Assembly: GCA_028693235.1 (NCBI GenBank)
Contig: JAQUVW010000002.1
Coordinates: 1 to 64,000, forward strand
Reading direction: 5' to 3'
DNA length: 64,000 nt
DNA from: Candidatus Gastranaerophilales bacterium
GTDB lineage: Bacteria; Cyanobacteriota; Vampirovibrionia; Gastranaerophilales; Gastranaerophilaceae
Below are positions 9,365 to 18,861 of this stretch, one piece after another. Each line of letters begins with the position of its first letter. The first letter of the stretch is position 1. The position numbers and the translations under genes are program-made. A model generated the notes under the pieces. It was not told where the DNA came from and searched no databases. It was given only the letters and a program-made list of their open reading frames with translations.

Positions 9365-9733
9365 CTATATAACCTCTGGAGCAAGAGAAATTATTTTCAT
9401 AAAGTTTTTATCTCTAAGCTCACGGGCAACAGGTCCGAAAACACGAGTGCCTCTCGGGTTGCCGTCTTTGTTAATAATTACTGCTGCATTTTCATCAAAT
9501 CTGATTACTGATCCGTCTTGTCTTTTGATATCAGCTTTAGTTCTAACAACTACTGCTCTAACTACATCAGATTTTTTAACAGTCATGTTTGGTGTAGCAT
9601 CTTTTACAGTTGCTACTATAACATCTCCTACACGTGCATATTTTCTGTTTGAGCTACCCATTACACGAATGCATAGAAGCTCTTTGGCACCTGTATTATC
9701 TGCTACTTGTAATCTGGTTTCTTGTTGTATCAT
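9365..9733 (-). CDS. rplN: 50S ribosomal protein L14
   Basis: The 122-residue product is a full-length L14. [24 protein letters not shown], the [12 protein letters not shown] block and [24 protein letters not shown] are all conserved. It lies at the subunit interface near bridge B8. It sits between rpsQ and rplX in the standard order. Confidence 0.98.
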   Translation of the reverse strand: MIQQETRLQVADNTGAKELLCIRVMGSSNRKYARVGDVIVATVKDATPNMTVKKSDVVRAVVVRTKADIKRQDGSVIRFDENAAVIINKDGNPRGTRVFGPVARELRDKNFMKIISLAPEVI

Positions 9734-9773
9734 TTTTATTCATCCTTTGGATTAACTTAACTCTTCAGCTAAA

Positions 9774-10019
9774 CTATTTAGCCTTTTGAATTACTTCAAC
9801 AACTTGCCAACGTTTGTCACCAGACATTGGTTTTGATTCAACTATTCTGACTACATCACCTTCGCCACAAGTGTTCTCAGGATCATGAGCCTTATAGTTT
9901 CTTGTTGTTTCGATAATCTTTTTATATTTCGGGTGAGGATTAAATTCAGCTACCTTTACAACAGCTGTTTTATCCATTTTGTCACTTACGACAACACCTT
10001 GTTTTTCCTTTTTAGGCAT
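9774..10019 (-). CDS. rpsQ: 30S ribosomal protein S17
   Basis: The 81-residue OB-fold protein shows the S17 pattern G-V-V-V-S-D-KMDKTAVV, the HPKYKK block, and YKAHDPEN...GDVVRIVESKPMS. It binds 16S rRNA early in assembly. It is 20 bp downstream of rpmC. Confidence 0.97.
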   Translation of the reverse strand: MPKKEKQGVVVSDKMDKTAVVKVAEFNPHPKYKKIIETTRNYKAHDPENTCGEGDVVRIVESKPMSGDKRWQVVEVIQKAK

Positions 10020-10039
10020 TTTGTTCTGTTACCTCTTAA

Positions 10040-10234
10040 TTATTTTGTTACTTGTTTTTCTTTAATTACAGCTTTTGCTTGTGCAATTTTAGTCTTTAAA
10101 TTACCGATTTCAGCGGTATTTTCCAACTTTTGCAAAGATTTTTGAACTCTCAAATCAAATAATTGTTTTTTGAAATCAACTACTGCTGTTTGTAGTTCTT
10201 CAACTGTTTTTTCACGCATTTCTTCTAATTTCAT
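10040..10234 (-). CDS. rpmC: 50S ribosomal protein L29
   Basis: The 64-residue helical protein begins MKLEEMREKTVEEL and contains FDLRVQKSLQKLENTAEI, matching L29 at the exit tunnel. Upstream in-frame GTG (10241-10243) and ATG (10238-10240) exist. ATG 10232-10234 is chosen because AGGTGAT, complementary to the anti-SD, ends four bases before it and the family start matches. It follows the rplP stop codon closely, implying translational coupling. Confidence 0.95.
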   Translation of the reverse strand: MKLEEMREKTVEELQTAVVDFKKQLFDLRVQKSLQKLENTAEIGNLKTKIAQAKAVIKEKQVTK

Positions 10235-10243
10235 TGTCATCAC

Positions 10244-10648
10244 CTATTTCTCAACGACTTTTACTTTAATTGGAAGTTTTTGAGCTGCTAATTCAAGAGC
10301 ATTAACCGCAACATCTCTTTCAGAATATTCTAATTCGAACATAATTCTGCCCGGTTTTACTACTGCTACCCAATATTCCGGTGCACCTTTACCTTTACCC
10401 ATACGAGTTTCAGCTGGTTTTGCCGTAATCGGTTTATCCGGGAAAATTTTTATCCAGACGTTTCCGCCTCTTTTTATTTCACGAGTCATTGCTCTTCTTG
10501 CAGCTTCTATTTGTCTGCTTGTAATCCATGCTGGTTCACAAGCTTGCAAGCCGTAGCTGCCGAACTCAAGTTCTGTACCTCTGGTCTCAGAACCATTCAT
10601 TCTTCCTTTCATCTTTTTACGATATTTTGTCTTTTTGGGCATTAACAT
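10244..10648 (-). CDS. rplP: 50S ribosomal protein L16
   Basis: The 134-residue protein begins [16 protein letters not shown] and includes [16 protein letters not shown] and [19 protein letters not shown], diagnostic of L16, which positions the A-site tRNA and contacts 5S rRNA. The start retains the classic MLMPK N-terminus, with GGAG upstream. Confidence 0.98.
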   Translation of the reverse strand: MLMPKKTKYRKKMKGRMNGSETRGTELEFGSYGLQACEPAWITSRQIEAARRAMTREIKRGGNVWIKIFPDKPITAKPAETRMGKGKGAPEYWVAVVKPGRIMFELEYSERDVAVNALELAAQKLPIKVKVVEK

Positions 10649-10683
10649 GGTTGTTTTTCGCTCCTAATTATTTTTTTACTAAT

Positions 10684-11448
10684 TTATTCTTTTTCAGATG
10701 GGGTTTCAGCTTTTGCTTGGGTTGATTGAGCTTGAGCTCCACGTTTTTTTCTTCTGCCACCTAGTGATTTTTCTTCACCATTTGCAGATTTTTTCATCTT
10801 AACGTTTGCATCTGCTTGTTCACCCGGCATTAAATTGCCCTTGAAAATCCAAACTTTTACGCCGATTTTACCCATCATAGTATCTGCTTCAGCGAATCCG
10901 TAATCTACATCTGCTCTTAAGGTTTGAAGAGGAATTCTTCCCTCTTTTACCCATTCTGAACGAGCGATTTCATTTCCGCCAAGTCTTCCTGATACCATGA
11001 TTTTGATACCTTGAACACCTGATCTCATTGTTCTTTGAACAGCTTGTTTCATTGCTCTTCTGAATGCAATACGTTTTTCTAATTGCAATGCAATTGACTC
11101 AGATACAAGTTGTGCATCTGCATCAATTCTAGCTACTTCAACAACGTCTATTGTAACGGTTTTGTTGATTAGTTTTGATACTGAGCTTCTTAATTCTTCT
11201 ATGCCTTGTCCACCACGTCCTACTACGATACCTGGTTTAGCAGTAACAATCGTAATAATTACGTTTTGAGCTTTTCTGGCAATTTGAATTCTTGAAATGC
11301 CTGCTGTATATAATTTTTTCTTTATAAACTTTCTGATTTTCGCATCTTCTGCTAAGAACTCTGGGTAATTCTTTTTAGCAAACCATGTGCTTAACCAGGG
11401 TTTAATGATTCCTACTCTGAATCCTGTTGGATGTGTCTTTTGTCCCAA
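10684..11448 (-). CDS. rpsC: 30S ribosomal protein S3
   Basis: The 254-residue protein has the S3 start [18 protein letters not shown], the KH-domain GxxG loop ([13 protein letters not shown]) and the C-domain [14 protein letters not shown]. It lies at the mRNA entry channel. It is longer than the usual 210-230 residues: about 30 extra C-terminal residues are rich in Lys, Arg, Gln and Ala ([20 protein letters not shown]). The family N-terminus coincides with TTG 11446-11448, eight bases after AGGAGG, so translation starts at TTG. Confidence 0.96.
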   Translation of the reverse strand: MGQKTHPTGFRVGIIKPWLSTWFAKKNYPEFLAEDAKIRKFIKKKLYTAGISRIQIARKAQNVIITIVTAKPGIVVGRGGQGIEELRSSVSKLINKTVTIDVVEVARIDADAQLVSESIALQLEKRIAFRRAMKQAVQRTMRSGVQGIKIMVSGRLGGNEIARSEWVKEGRIPLQTLRADVDYGFAEADTMMGKIGVKVWIFKGNLMPGEQADANVKMKKSANGEEKSLGGRRKKRGAQAQSTQAKAETPSEKE

Positions 11449-11460
11449 AGTTATAGCCTC

Positions 11461-11796
11461 CTATATTGTCTTTGTAACTGTTACTGTCAAATGAGATGAA
11501 CGTCTTAGTCTCTTGTATATTCTACCTTGAGCTCTCGGTTTACCTCTTTTGAGGGTTGTACTTTCGTCAGCGAAAATTTCAGAAACTTTTAGTGTATCCG
11601 CAGTTGCACCAAATTTTTCTGATGCATTAGCAACGGCAGCAACTATATTCTTTTCGACCACTCTTGCCGCAAAATATGGCATGAATTTAAGAATTTTTAT
11701 AGCTTCTGATGCTGATTTGCCTCTAACTTCGTTTATTACTCTACGTAATTTACGAGCGGGCATTCTTATATCTGTTTGTTTTGCCTTAGCTTCCAT
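11461..11796 (-). CDS. rplV: 50S ribosomal protein L22
   Basis: The 111-residue product contains RMPARKLRRVINEVRGKSA, EAIKILKFMP and the beta-hairpin end PRAQGRIYKRLRRSSHLTV, which lines the peptide exit tunnel. ATG 11794-11796 lies two bases after the rpsS stop codon, suggesting coupling. Confidence 0.98.
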   Translation of the reverse strand: MEAKAKQTDIRMPARKLRRVINEVRGKSASEAIKILKFMPYFAARVVEKNIVAAVANASEKFGATADTLKVSEIFADESTTLKRGKPRAQGRIYKRLRRSSHLTVTVTKTI

Positions 11797-11798
11797 AG

Positions 11799-12080
11799 TT
11801 ATTTCCTTTTCGCAGTTTTATCTTGACCAGCGTGACCTCTATATAATCTTGTTGGCGCAAATTCGCCTAATCTGTGGCCAACCATTTGTTCTGTTACAAA
11901 TACAGGAACGTGTGTTTTACCGTTATGAACAGCTATTGTATGTCCCAACATATCAGGAACTATCATAGATGCTCTAGACCAAGTTTTTACTACTTTCTTC
12001 TCTCCTGCTGCATTCATCTTTGTGATTTTAGTTTGAAGAGCTTCTTGTACATATGGGCCTTTTTTTAGTGAACGAGCCAT
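11799..12080 (-). CDS. rpsS: 30S ribosomal protein S19
   Basis: The 93-residue protein starts [15 protein letters not shown] and carries [22 protein letters not shown] and [10 protein letters not shown], matching S19 of the 30S head, which works with S13. Normal length. It is 15 bp downstream of rplB. Confidence 0.98.
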   Translation of the reverse strand: MARSLKKGPYVQEALQTKITKMNAAGEKKVVKTWSRASMIVPDMLGHTIAVHNGKTHVPVFVTEQMVGHRLGEFAPTRLYRGHAGQDKTAKRK

Positions 12081-12095
12081 TCATTATCTCCTTTA

Positions 12096-12926
12096 TTAGC
12101 GTTTCTTTCTTGCTCTGACTATGTACTTGTCAGACGCTTTGTTAACTTTTCTAGTCTTTGCACCAAGTGCCGGTTTTCCCCAAGGTGTCTTAGGATGTCC
12201 GCCGGGACCTGTTTTTCCTTCACCACCACCGTGTGGGTGATCGCAAGGGTTCATCGTAACACCTCTAACGGTAGGTTTGATACCCATATGACGTTTACGA
12301 CCGGCTTTTCCGATTTTCATGTTCTTGAATTCAGCATTGCCGAGTACACCGACAGTTGCTAAACATTCTTTTCTTATCATTCTCATTTCTGAGCTTGGTA
12401 ATTTGATTGTTACATAATTGCCTTCTTTAGCCATCAATTGAGCACTTGCTCCTGCTGTTCTGACTAATTGAGCTCCCATTCCCGGAATCATTTCAATATT
12501 ATGAACCATTGTACCTAACGGTATCAATTCTAATGGCATTGCGTTTCCGACTTGGATTTCTACTCCAGGACCTGAAATGATTTTATCTCCGACATTCAAA
12601 CCGTGAGGTGTTAAAATGTAGGTCTTTTCTCCGTCTGCATATACAACTAATGAAATTCTTACGTTTCTGTTTGGATCATATTCGATTGTTTTTACAACAC
12701 CTTCAACACCAAATTTATTACGTTTGAAGTCAATGATACGATATGCTTGTTTATGTCCGCCACCTTTATGACGACAAGTTATTCTTCCTGTATTATTTCT
12801 ACCGGCTTTCTTTCTGATTGGCATCAAAAGTGATTTTTCGGGGGTAGACGTAGTGATTTCAGCGTAATCACTTTTTGTCATTCCTCTTTGTCCGGGAGAA
12901 GTTGGATTTATTTTTCTAATACCCAT
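12096..12926 (-). CDS. rplB: 50S ribosomal protein L2
   Basis: The 276-residue product is a complete L2. [19 protein letters not shown], the central SH3-like domain, and the C-terminal [15 protein letters not shown] loop with the conserved histidine near the peptidyl transferase centre are all present, ending [20 protein letters not shown]. Four bases separate it from rplW. Confidence 0.98.
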   Translation of the reverse strand: MGIRKINPTSPGQRGMTKSDYAEITTSTPEKSLLMPIRKKAGRNNTGRITCRHKGGGHKQAYRIIDFKRNKFGVEGVVKTIEYDPNRNVRISLVVYADGEKTYILTPHGLNVGDKIISGPGVEIQVGNAMPLELIPLGTMVHNIEMIPGMGAQLVRTAGASAQLMAKEGNYVTIKLPSSEMRMIRKECLATVGVLGNAEFKNMKIGKAGRKRHMGIKPTVRGVTMNPCDHPHGGGEGKTGPGGHPKTPWGKPALGAKTRKVNKASDKYIVRARKKR

Positions 12927-12930
12927 TGTA

Positions 12931-13239
12931 TTATGCTCCTATTAGTTCTTCTATTGGTTCTCCGTCAATAGTAACGATAGCTTTTTTACTAGATTGAGTT
13001 CTACCTACGGAATAGCCCATTCTCTTTTCGTGAGATGGCATGTAAACTGTTCTTACTTGCGTTACTTTCCTTCCAGGGAAAGCAAGTTCAACTGCTTGAG
13101 CTACTTCTACTTTTGTTGCGTCTTTGACTACTTCAAAAGTGTATTGATTCATTGTAGTTGCAGTCATTGATTTTTCTGTGATTATAGGTCTCTTTATGAT
13201 ATCGTATAATCTTTCTTTATTTTGTTTCATGTTACTCAT
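12931..13239 (-). CDS. rplW: 50S ribosomal protein L23
   Basis: The 102-residue product has [13 protein letters not shown] near the N-terminus and [19 protein letters not shown], matching L23 at the tunnel exit where trigger factor and SRP dock. Its ATG overlaps the rplD stop codon (TAATG). An internal ATG three codons on is an alternative. Confidence 0.97.
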   Translation of the reverse strand: MSNMKQNKERLYDIIKRPIITEKSMTATTMNQYTFEVVKDATKVEVAQAVELAFPGRKVTQVRTVYMPSHEKRMGYSVGRTQSSKKAIVTIDGEPIEELIGA

Positions 13240-13874
13240 TATTTTGATAACCTCTCAGTTATTTCGTTAATAGCTGCTTCTGTAAGGATTACGTTATCAG
13301 CTTCTAGTAAGTCTTTTACGTTTAGGTTTGAAGGTATAATTATTTTTACGCTTGGGATATTTCTTGCAGCTAGTTCTAAACAACCGTTTTCTGCTGCTTT
13401 TACATCAGCAATAATTAATACTTTTCCTTCAACTTTTAATGCCTTCAATGAATCCATCATCAATTTAGTTTTTGGTTCAGTAATTTCTGAAAAATCTTTA
13501 ACTAAAATTGTATTTTCGACTCTTGCAGATAAAGCTGATTTAAGTGCAAGTCTTCTTGCTTTTTGAGGCATTGAGAAAGCGTAGCTTCTTGGTTTTGGAC
13601 CAAATACAACACCACCACCTGCAAACAATGGTGATCTGATTGAACCGGCTCTGGCTCTACCTGTACCTTTTTGTTTCCAAGGTTTTCTTCCGCCGCCTGC
13701 GACTTCTGATCTTGTTTTTGAATTAGCACTACCGGCTCTGCCGTTGTTCAACTGCCTTCTGACAGCCATATGCATTACGTGCAAATTTGGCTCAACTCCA
13801 AATACCTTTTCGTCAAGTGTAATTTGTCCGACTTGCTTTCCGCTTGTGCTTAATATTGAAACTTCTTTTGTCAT
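13239..13874 (-). CDS. rplD: 50S ribosomal protein L4
   Basis: The 211-residue product carries HVMHMAVRRQLNNGRAGSA and the long extended loop region GGGRKPWKQKGTGRARAGS, diagnostic of L4. In enterobacteria L4 also represses the S10 operon; whether that occurs here is unknown. It ends overlapping the rplW start. Confidence 0.98.
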   Translation of the reverse strand: MTKEVSILSTSGKQVGQITLDEKVFGVEPNLHVMHMAVRRQLNNGRAGSANSKTRSEVAGGGRKPWKQKGTGRARAGSIRSPLFAGGGVVFGPKPRSYAFSMPQKARRLALKSALSARVENTILVKDFSEITEPKTKLMMDSLKALKVEGKVLIIADVKAAENGCLELAARNIPSVKIIIPSNLNVKDLLEADNVILTEAAINEITERLSK

Positions 13875-13907
13875 TTTTTCATTTCCTTATTAACTTGATT
13901 TTTGGAG

Positions 13908-14543
13908 TTAGTTCCATTTAACTCTTGATGGGACTACTGTTACTAATTTACCTTCAGGTCCCGGAACTGAACCTTTTACTAACAATAAGTTGTTATCGCT
14001 ATCAACTTTTACTACTGAAAGTTTTGTAATAGTAACTCTTTCGTTACCCATGTTGCCTGCCATTTTTTTACCTTTGATAACACGGCCCGGAGTTGTACCT
14101 GCTCCAATTGAACCCGGTTCTCTATGGTTCTTTGAACCATGTCCCATTGGTCCTCTTGAGAAGTTCCATCTCTTTACGGTACCTTGAAAACCTTTACCGA
14201 TTGATTTAGCAGTTACATCAACTTTTGCTATATCGTTCAATAAAGTTAAATCAATAGCTTGTCCAACTTTAAATTCTTCAGGATTTTCTACTCTGAATTC
14301 TTGAAGATGTCTATAGTTTTCTAATTTATTTTTTGCAAAGTGACCAATTTCAGCTTTTGATAAATGTTTTTCCTTTGCCGGTACAACACCGACTTGGATT
14401 GCATTATAGCCATCAGAATCAACTGTTTTTACTTGTGTTACAGTCAATGGGTCAACTTTTATTACTGTGACTGGGATTGCAAGTCCTTGTTCATCAAAGA
14501 CTTGAGTCATTCCTAGTTTTTTTCCAATTACGCCTAGAGTCAT
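13908..14543 (-). CDS. rplC: 50S ribosomal protein L3
   Basis: The 211-residue product begins GVIGKKLGMTQVFDEQGLAIP and contains RWNFSRGPMGHGSKNHREPGS, whose glutamine-site region reaches the peptidyl transferase centre. ATG 14541-14543 follows an AAAGG site. The gene is separated from rpsJ by 120 bp that include a stable hairpin, described separately. Confidence 0.98.
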   Translation of the reverse strand: MTLGVIGKKLGMTQVFDEQGLAIPVTVIKVDPLTVTQVKTVDSDGYNAIQVGVVPAKEKHLSKAEIGHFAKNKLENYRHLQEFRVENPEEFKVGQAIDLTLLNDIAKVDVTAKSIGKGFQGTVKRWNFSRGPMGHGSKNHREPGSIGAGTTPGRVIKGKKMAGNMGNERVTITKLSVVKVDSDNNLLLVKGSVPGPEGKLVTVVPSRVKWN

Positions 14544-14560
14544 TTCTTACCTTTCTACTT

Positions 14561-14600
14561 GTGAGCGCTACGTTACTCTGAGTTTTGCCTCGTAGTTCAC
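14561..14600 (-). promoter_or_regulatory. Hairpin in the rpsJ-rplC intercistronic region
   Basis: On the minus strand GTGAxCTACG and CGTAGcgcTCAC pair into a two-part stem around an 18-nt loop. It ends 17 nt before the rplC start codon and immediately precedes the rplC ribosome site. The position suits translational or attenuation control, or an mRNA processing site; no family match is recognised. Confidence 0.45.
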
Positions 14601-14663
14601 ATTCAATTTATAGCGGGGGCATTCCCTTTTATATTAAATTGTAATGTGTGTATAAACTATCAA

Positions 14664-14981
14664 TTATAGTTTAACTTCAATATCTACACCAGCCGGTAGA
14701 TCCATTCTACTTAGCTCTTCTGTCGTTTGTGCTGTAGGATCATAGATATCGATAATACGCTTGTGAGTTCTCATTTCAAAGTGTTCTCTTGATTTTTTAT
14801 CGACGTGGGGTGATCTTAGCACGCAGTAGATGCGTCTTCTTGTTGGTAGAGGAATAGGTCCTGCTACTTTGGCATCTGTTCTTTTTGCTGTTTCAACGAT
14901 TTTTTCTGCTGAAACATCAATAAGTTTATGGTCATAAGCCTTTAAGCAAACTCTAATTCTTTGTCTTGTGCCATTGCTCAT
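14664..14981 (-). CDS. rpsJ: 30S ribosomal protein S10
   Basis: The 105-residue product contains [39 protein letters not shown] and [16 protein letters not shown], a complete S10 (also the antitermination factor NusE). The frame continues 14 codons upstream, but ATG 14979-14981 yields the standard N-terminus ([11 protein letters not shown]) and follows AAAGGAAAG/AGAAG purine-rich sequence. It is the first gene of the S10 cluster; no rpsL-rpsG-fusA-tuf genes precede it here. Confidence 0.97.
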   Translation of the reverse strand: MSNGTRQRIRVCLKAYDHKLIDVSAEKIVETAKRTDAKVAGPIPLPTRRRIYCVLRSPHVDKKSREHFEMRTHKRIIDIYDPTAQTTEELSRMDLPAGVDIEVKL

Positions 14982-15349
14982 AATTTCTTCTACTTTCCTT
15001 TTTACCTTTAAATCACCTAACACACTTGAATCACTGATTTCATGCCTGTCTTCACCCTTTCGGGCTAAAACTTTAAAAAATTAAATCGCATAAATTTAAT
15101 GTTTCCAGTGCGTCCAGTAATTCAAATGTATATTAAACATGATTACCCGTCAATCACTAATTTTTGGAAAAGTGTATTTTTCTTAATATTTCTTTATTCA
15201 TGCAAAAAGCAGGTATTACATGGGCTTTGGCAATCGAAAATTACATCACAATTCTTTGATTAAGGTGTTGTAAAGATTATTAGGCAAAAATGCAGAATCT
15301 TTCGCTTTGTATAACTTTATTCAAAATCAACAACAAAATACCTTAAAGT
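14982..15349. other. Intergenic region between dnaB and rpsJ
   Basis: This 368-bp stretch holds no convincing gene. On the minus strand a weak promoter candidate for the S10 operon is TTGACG (15149-15154) with ATACAT/TACATT 17-18 bp downstream. A GAAA-loop mini-hairpin (GCCC/GGGT around 15053-15066) lies nearer rpsJ. A 14-codon minus-strand frame (15096-15140) encodes a peptide rich in His and Trp but overlaps the candidate promoter and lacks a good ribosome site. Confidence 0.4.
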
Positions 15350-16720
15350 TTAGAATACATCTGTTTTTGTCGGGTTTTTGAATTTTGTTATATTTGACTG
15401 GAAGAGCAACGGAACCATGCCGATAGGACCGTTTCTGTGTTTTGCAATAATAAGTTCAGCTTTCCCTTTGTTGTCAGCTTCATCCTTGTTGTAATATTCG
15501 TCACGATATATGAACATAATGATATCAGCATCTTGTTCAATTGCACCTGAATCTCTCAAATCTGACATCATCGGGCGTTTATCGGTTCTTGATTCAACGG
15601 CACGGGATAATTGAGAAAGTGCAATTATAGGAACTTCAAGTTCTCTTGCTAATGTCTTCAATCCTCTTGAAATTGCTGAAATTTGTTGGTTTCTGTCATT
15701 CGGGTTTGAACCTGCTCCGCCTTCCATCAATTGAAGATAGTCAATAACTATCAAACCGAGATTTTTTTCTTCCATCGCTAGTCGTCTGCATTTTGCTCTT
15801 ATATCCATTACGGTTATTGAGCCCGTATCGTCAATATATATAGGAGCGTCTGCAAAACTATTCATTGATGTTGTCAATTTTTCCCAGTCTTTTGGCTGCA
15901 TGTGACCTGAGTTCAATCGTTGCATATCGACTTCGGCTTCAGAACATAACATTCTTTTTACAAGCTGTGACTTAGGCATTTCTAAAGAAAATACCGCAAC
16001 TGCTTTTTCACCACGCAAAGCAACATTTTGTGCTAAATTTAACACAAAAGCTGTTTTACCCATTGAAGGACGAGCTGCCAATATTATTAAATCTGACTTT
16101 TGAAGACCTGCCGTCATTCCATCTAAATCATAAAATCCTGTAGGAACCCCTATCAATTCATCTCTATGGTTATATCTATATTCAATTTGCTCATAACTTG
16201 ATAAAACCAAGTCTTTCACGGGAGTTAAATCTGTTGTATGTTTTTCTGCTGCGATATTAAAAATCAATTTTTCGGCATTATCCAAGGTAGCCTCAGTTGA
16301 GCCGTTATCGTATGCCATTGTAACAATGTCAGAGCCTGCATTTATCAATGCCCTTTTAATAGCTTTTTCCTGAACAATCTTGGCATAAAACTCAATATTT
16401 GCAGTTGTTACGACATTTAACGCCAAATCATTTATATACGCACGGCCGCCTACAATTTCAAGCTTATCATTTTCTCTTAAAAACTCTGAAACCGTGACAA
16501 TATCAATAGCCTCGTTTCTCGCAAAAAGGCTCAAAACTGCATCATATATAAATTTATTTGCAGGTTTATAGAAACTTTCAGGCTTTATCATTTCAACAAT
16601 TCTCGATAAAACCATCGGATTGGCAAGAACCGCTCCTAAAATAGCTTCCTCCGCCTCAATACTTTGAGGAGGCAATTTTGAAAGATTACCCTCTTGTATA
16701 TTTGCTAATTCTGTTGCCAA
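15350..16720 (-). CDS. dnaB: Replicative DNA helicase DnaB
   Basis: DnaB is the hexameric fork helicase. The 456-residue product has the N-terminal DnaB domain (PPQSIEAEEAILGAVL), Walker A ILAARPSMGKTAF near residues 214-224, the FSLEM and LIVIDYLQLM (Walker B) segments, and SQLSRAVESR with the arginine-finger region, ending VPLLFQ near the C-terminus. Length is normal and no intein is present. The frame begins at TTG 16718-16720 with a GAGG site eight bases upstream; no ATG occurs near the expected N-terminus, so TTG is the likely start. Confidence 0.96.
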   Translation of the reverse strand: MATELANIQEGNLSKLPPQSIEAEEAILGAVLANPMVLSRIVEMIKPESFYKPANKFIYDAVLSLFARNEAIDIVTVSEFLRENDKLEIVGGRAYINDLALNVVTTANIEFYAKIVQEKAIKRALINAGSDIVTMAYDNGSTEATLDNAEKLIFNIAAEKHTTDLTPVKDLVLSSYEQIEYRYNHRDELIGVPTGFYDLDGMTAGLQKSDLIILAARPSMGKTAFVLNLAQNVALRGEKAVAVFSLEMPKSQLVKRMLCSEAEVDMQRLNSGHMQPKDWEKLTTSMNSFADAPIYIDDTGSITVMDIRAKCRRLAMEEKNLGLIVIDYLQLMEGGAGSNPNDRNQQISAISRGLKTLARELEVPIIALSQLSRAVESRTDKRPMMSDLRDSGAIEQDADIIMFIYRDEYYNKDEADNKGKAELIIAKHRNGPIGMVPLLFQSNITKFKNPTKTDVF

Positions 16721-16862
16721 AGGTTATTCCTCTCGTGCATTCATACACGTTTATAAATTTCGTCCATTCTCTTACTCGGCATGCCGAGGTAGTCCAGTTC
16801 ATTATAGACAACTCATGAAAAAAATGCATGGATTTAACGAAAATAATTTATAAAGCTTAACG

Positions 16863-17093
16863 CTAGACTTCCAAAAACAATCTTCTTCCGACAATATTCG
16901 GTTTGTTGTTGTAATAGCCTGCAAAATAACCGCCTTTTACAGGTGAATTTTTTCCGTAATATTGGTTAGTTGTTGTTTGCATAAAAGGATTTGCAAAAGG
17001 ATTATTTGATGTGTTTTGAGCACCAACAGACTGGGGTGTAGAAACAGGTGCATACAAAACCTTTGAAATTAAACTTTGTAAATTGTTAATCAT
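16863..17093 (-). CDS. Small hypothetical protein (76 aa)
   Basis: An ATG-initiated 76-codon frame encodes MINNLQSLISKVLYAP, followed by an Asn/Gln/Pro-rich middle and a Tyr/Gly-rich end (GGYFAGYYNNKPNIVGRRLF). No signal peptide or membrane segment is visible. Codon usage looks like its neighbours. It stands alone between dnaB and trxB. I do not recognise the family; its low-complexity Gly-Tyr-Asn composition suggests a structural or surface-associated role at most. Confidence 0.5.
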   Translation of the reverse strand: MINNLQSLISKVLYAPVSTPQSVGAQNTSNNPFANPFMQTTTNQYYGKNSPVKGGYFAGYYNNKPNIVGRRLFLEV

Positions 17094-17235
17094 AAAATAC
17101 CTTCTTGCGAACTTTCCGCAATAACCTCACATTATTTTGTTAATGAATTATTAATTGTTGTCATAATTATAATCGCAAAACAGAAATTTTTTAATATTTT
17201 TTAACAAAAATCATATTTTCAATGGAGACTATACT

Positions 17236-17257
17236 AAAAAGCGGGAATAAATCCCGC
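17236..17257 (-). terminator. Terminator downstream of trxB
   Basis: GCGGGA and TCCCGC (17241-17257) form a 6-bp G/C-rich stem with a 5-base loop. On the minus strand it is followed by TTTTT. It lies 28 bp past the trxB stop codon. Confidence 0.75.
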
Positions 17258-17284
17258 ATTATAATATAATATTTCGCTTAAATA

Positions 17285-18241
17285 TTAAACAGAAACTTTT
17301 TCATCTGCTGTTTCAAGATATTTGACCGCACTGCAAGCTGCAATAGCACCATCTGCCGCTGCTGTTATAACTTGCCTTAATGGTGTATTTCTAACATCGC
17401 CTACCGCATAAACACCTTGAACAGAGGTTTGCATATTAACATCTGTTTCAACAAATCCTGCTTGATTTTGTCTAAGTTGCCCGTTAATACCATCAACATT
17501 CGGCGTAAATCCGATATACGGGAAAACTCCATCAACCTTCAACTCTTTTTTAGACTTATCTTCTGTGCTTTCGATTACAAAGGTTTCAACAGTTGTATTG
17601 CCTTGGATTTCTTTTGGAACATAATTCCAGACAAATTCCAATTTTTCATTTTTAAAGGCTCTTTCTTGAACAATTTTGTCAGCTCTTAAAGAATCACGGC
17701 GGTGAACTACATATACCTTTGTTGCAAATTTAGTCAAATACATTGCTTCTTCAACTGCGGCATTTCCTCCACCGACAACAGCAACAACCTTGTCCTTATA
17801 AAAAGCTCCGTCGCAAACCGCACAGTAGCTGACGCCTCTACCTACAAATTCTTTTTCACCTGCAACGCCTAATTTTTTTGCCTGTGCACCTGTTGCAATG
17901 ATTACTGTTTTTGCCTTAAATACGGCTTCATTAGTTTCGATTGTTTTAATGTCTGAAACTAAATCTATTTTTAAAATCTCTTGCATAGGGAATTTTTCCA
18001 CGCCGAACTTGTCAGCATGTTCTTCAAATTTTTCCATCAAGTCATAACCGCCGATAACGGGGAAACCTGGGTAATTTTCTATCTCCAAATAATTACTGGG
18101 TTGCCCGCCAAACATTGTAATATCAATCATGGCAGTTTTTACATTACCTCTACATGCGTACATAGCAGCAGAAAAGCCACCCGGCCCTCCACCTAATATA
18201 ACCACGTCAAATTGCAACTCTTTTTTCTCTGTTTGCATCAT
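17285..18241 (-). CDS. trxB: Thioredoxin-disulfide reductase
   Basis: The 318-residue flavoprotein shows the FAD-binding LGGGPGGFSAAMYA, the redox-active CAVC (in SYCAVCDGAFY), the NADPH-binding VVGGGNAAVEEAMYL with the HRRDSLRA discriminator for NADPH, and the C-terminal GVYAVGDVR. It reduces thioredoxin with NADPH. The open frame extends 29 codons upstream into the preceding gene. ATG 18239-18241 (or the adjacent ATG 18236-18238) is preferred because family homology starts just after it. A thioredoxin-fold exported protein is encoded about 18 kb away, not adjacent. Confidence 0.95.
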   Translation of the reverse strand: MMQTEKKELQFDVVILGGGPGGFSAAMYACRGNVKTAMIDITMFGGQPSNYLEIENYPGFPVIGGYDLMEKFEEHADKFGVEKFPMQEILKIDLVSDIKTIETNEAVFKAKTVIIATGAQAKKLGVAGEKEFVGRGVSYCAVCDGAFYKDKVVAVVGGGNAAVEEAMYLTKFATKVYVVHRRDSLRADKIVQERAFKNEKLEFVWNYVPKEIQGNTTVETFVIESTEDKSKKELKVDGVFPYIGFTPNVDGINGQLRQNQAGFVETDVNMQTSVQGVYAVGDVRNTPLRQVITAAADGAIAACSAVKYLETADEKVSV

Positions 18242-18281
18242 TTTATAAATCTCACTCTTCTCTTTTAATAATTTATCCGGT

Positions 18282-18797
18282 CTATTCAAAAATATCAGGA
18301 ACTGTTGCACCCGACATCTTGAAGGCAACTATATTATATTCTACAAACTCTGTTTTGACCAGTTGCCCTTTTTGATAAGTTTTAACTTCAATTCTGTCTG
18401 TACCTCTAAAGTTATCACCATTAAGCGTTAAAACAGGCGTTTCTATTGACTCCTCGTCAATATCGTAAGATTTTTTCTTAAACCTTACAGTATCCCCTCT
18501 TACCTCATCCACACTTATTGAAGCTCTCGCTCCTGAAACAGGATTGCTGAGAGTTATGACGCCATTTTGTCTTGATAAGTTCCAAATATCAACGCTATAA
18601 GGTGCAAACATTTGAGAATTATTTGTTTTTGACAAAACAGAAACAACCTTCCACGCACCGAAAAAACCCGATGGAACGCTGTCTGTTAAAGAAACTCCGC
18701 CCGAAATAACCGTATTTGCAGCACAAGAATTTACATTGCCAAATTGAAACATGGCAATTACACACAAAAATACTATCGACAATCTGGATAAACGCAT
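18282..18797 (-). CDS. Exported protein of unknown function (171 aa)
   Basis: The product has a clear signal peptide (basic start MRLSRL, hydrophobic IVFLCVIAMF, cleavage probably after NSCAA). The mature part of about 145 residues is rich in Val, Ser and Thr and predicted beta (GAWKVVSVLSKTNN, GDTVRFKKKSYDID). The alternating GFFGAWKV start recalls small lipocalin-like beta barrels, but I cannot assign a family. It ends 41 bp before the trxB start and probably shares its transcript. Confidence 0.7.
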   Translation of the reverse strand: MRLSRLSIVFLCVIAMFQFGNVNSCAANTVISGGVSLTDSVPSGFFGAWKVVSVLSKTNNSQMFAPYSVDIWNLSRQNGVITLSNPVSGARASISVDEVRGDTVRFKKKSYDIDEESIETPVLTLNGDNFRGTDRIEVKTYQKGQLVKTEFVEYNIVAFKMSGATVPDIFE

Positions 18798-18861
18798 AAA
18801 TATATTTTAATTATTCATATCAGATAATCAACATTATTTTAGGCAACAATATAGAATGAAA

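Noticed and set aside
15096-15140. 14-codon His/Trp-containing leader peptide ahead of rpsJ
   Set aside because: It overlaps the only candidate promoter, lacks a ribosome site and has no terminator after it.
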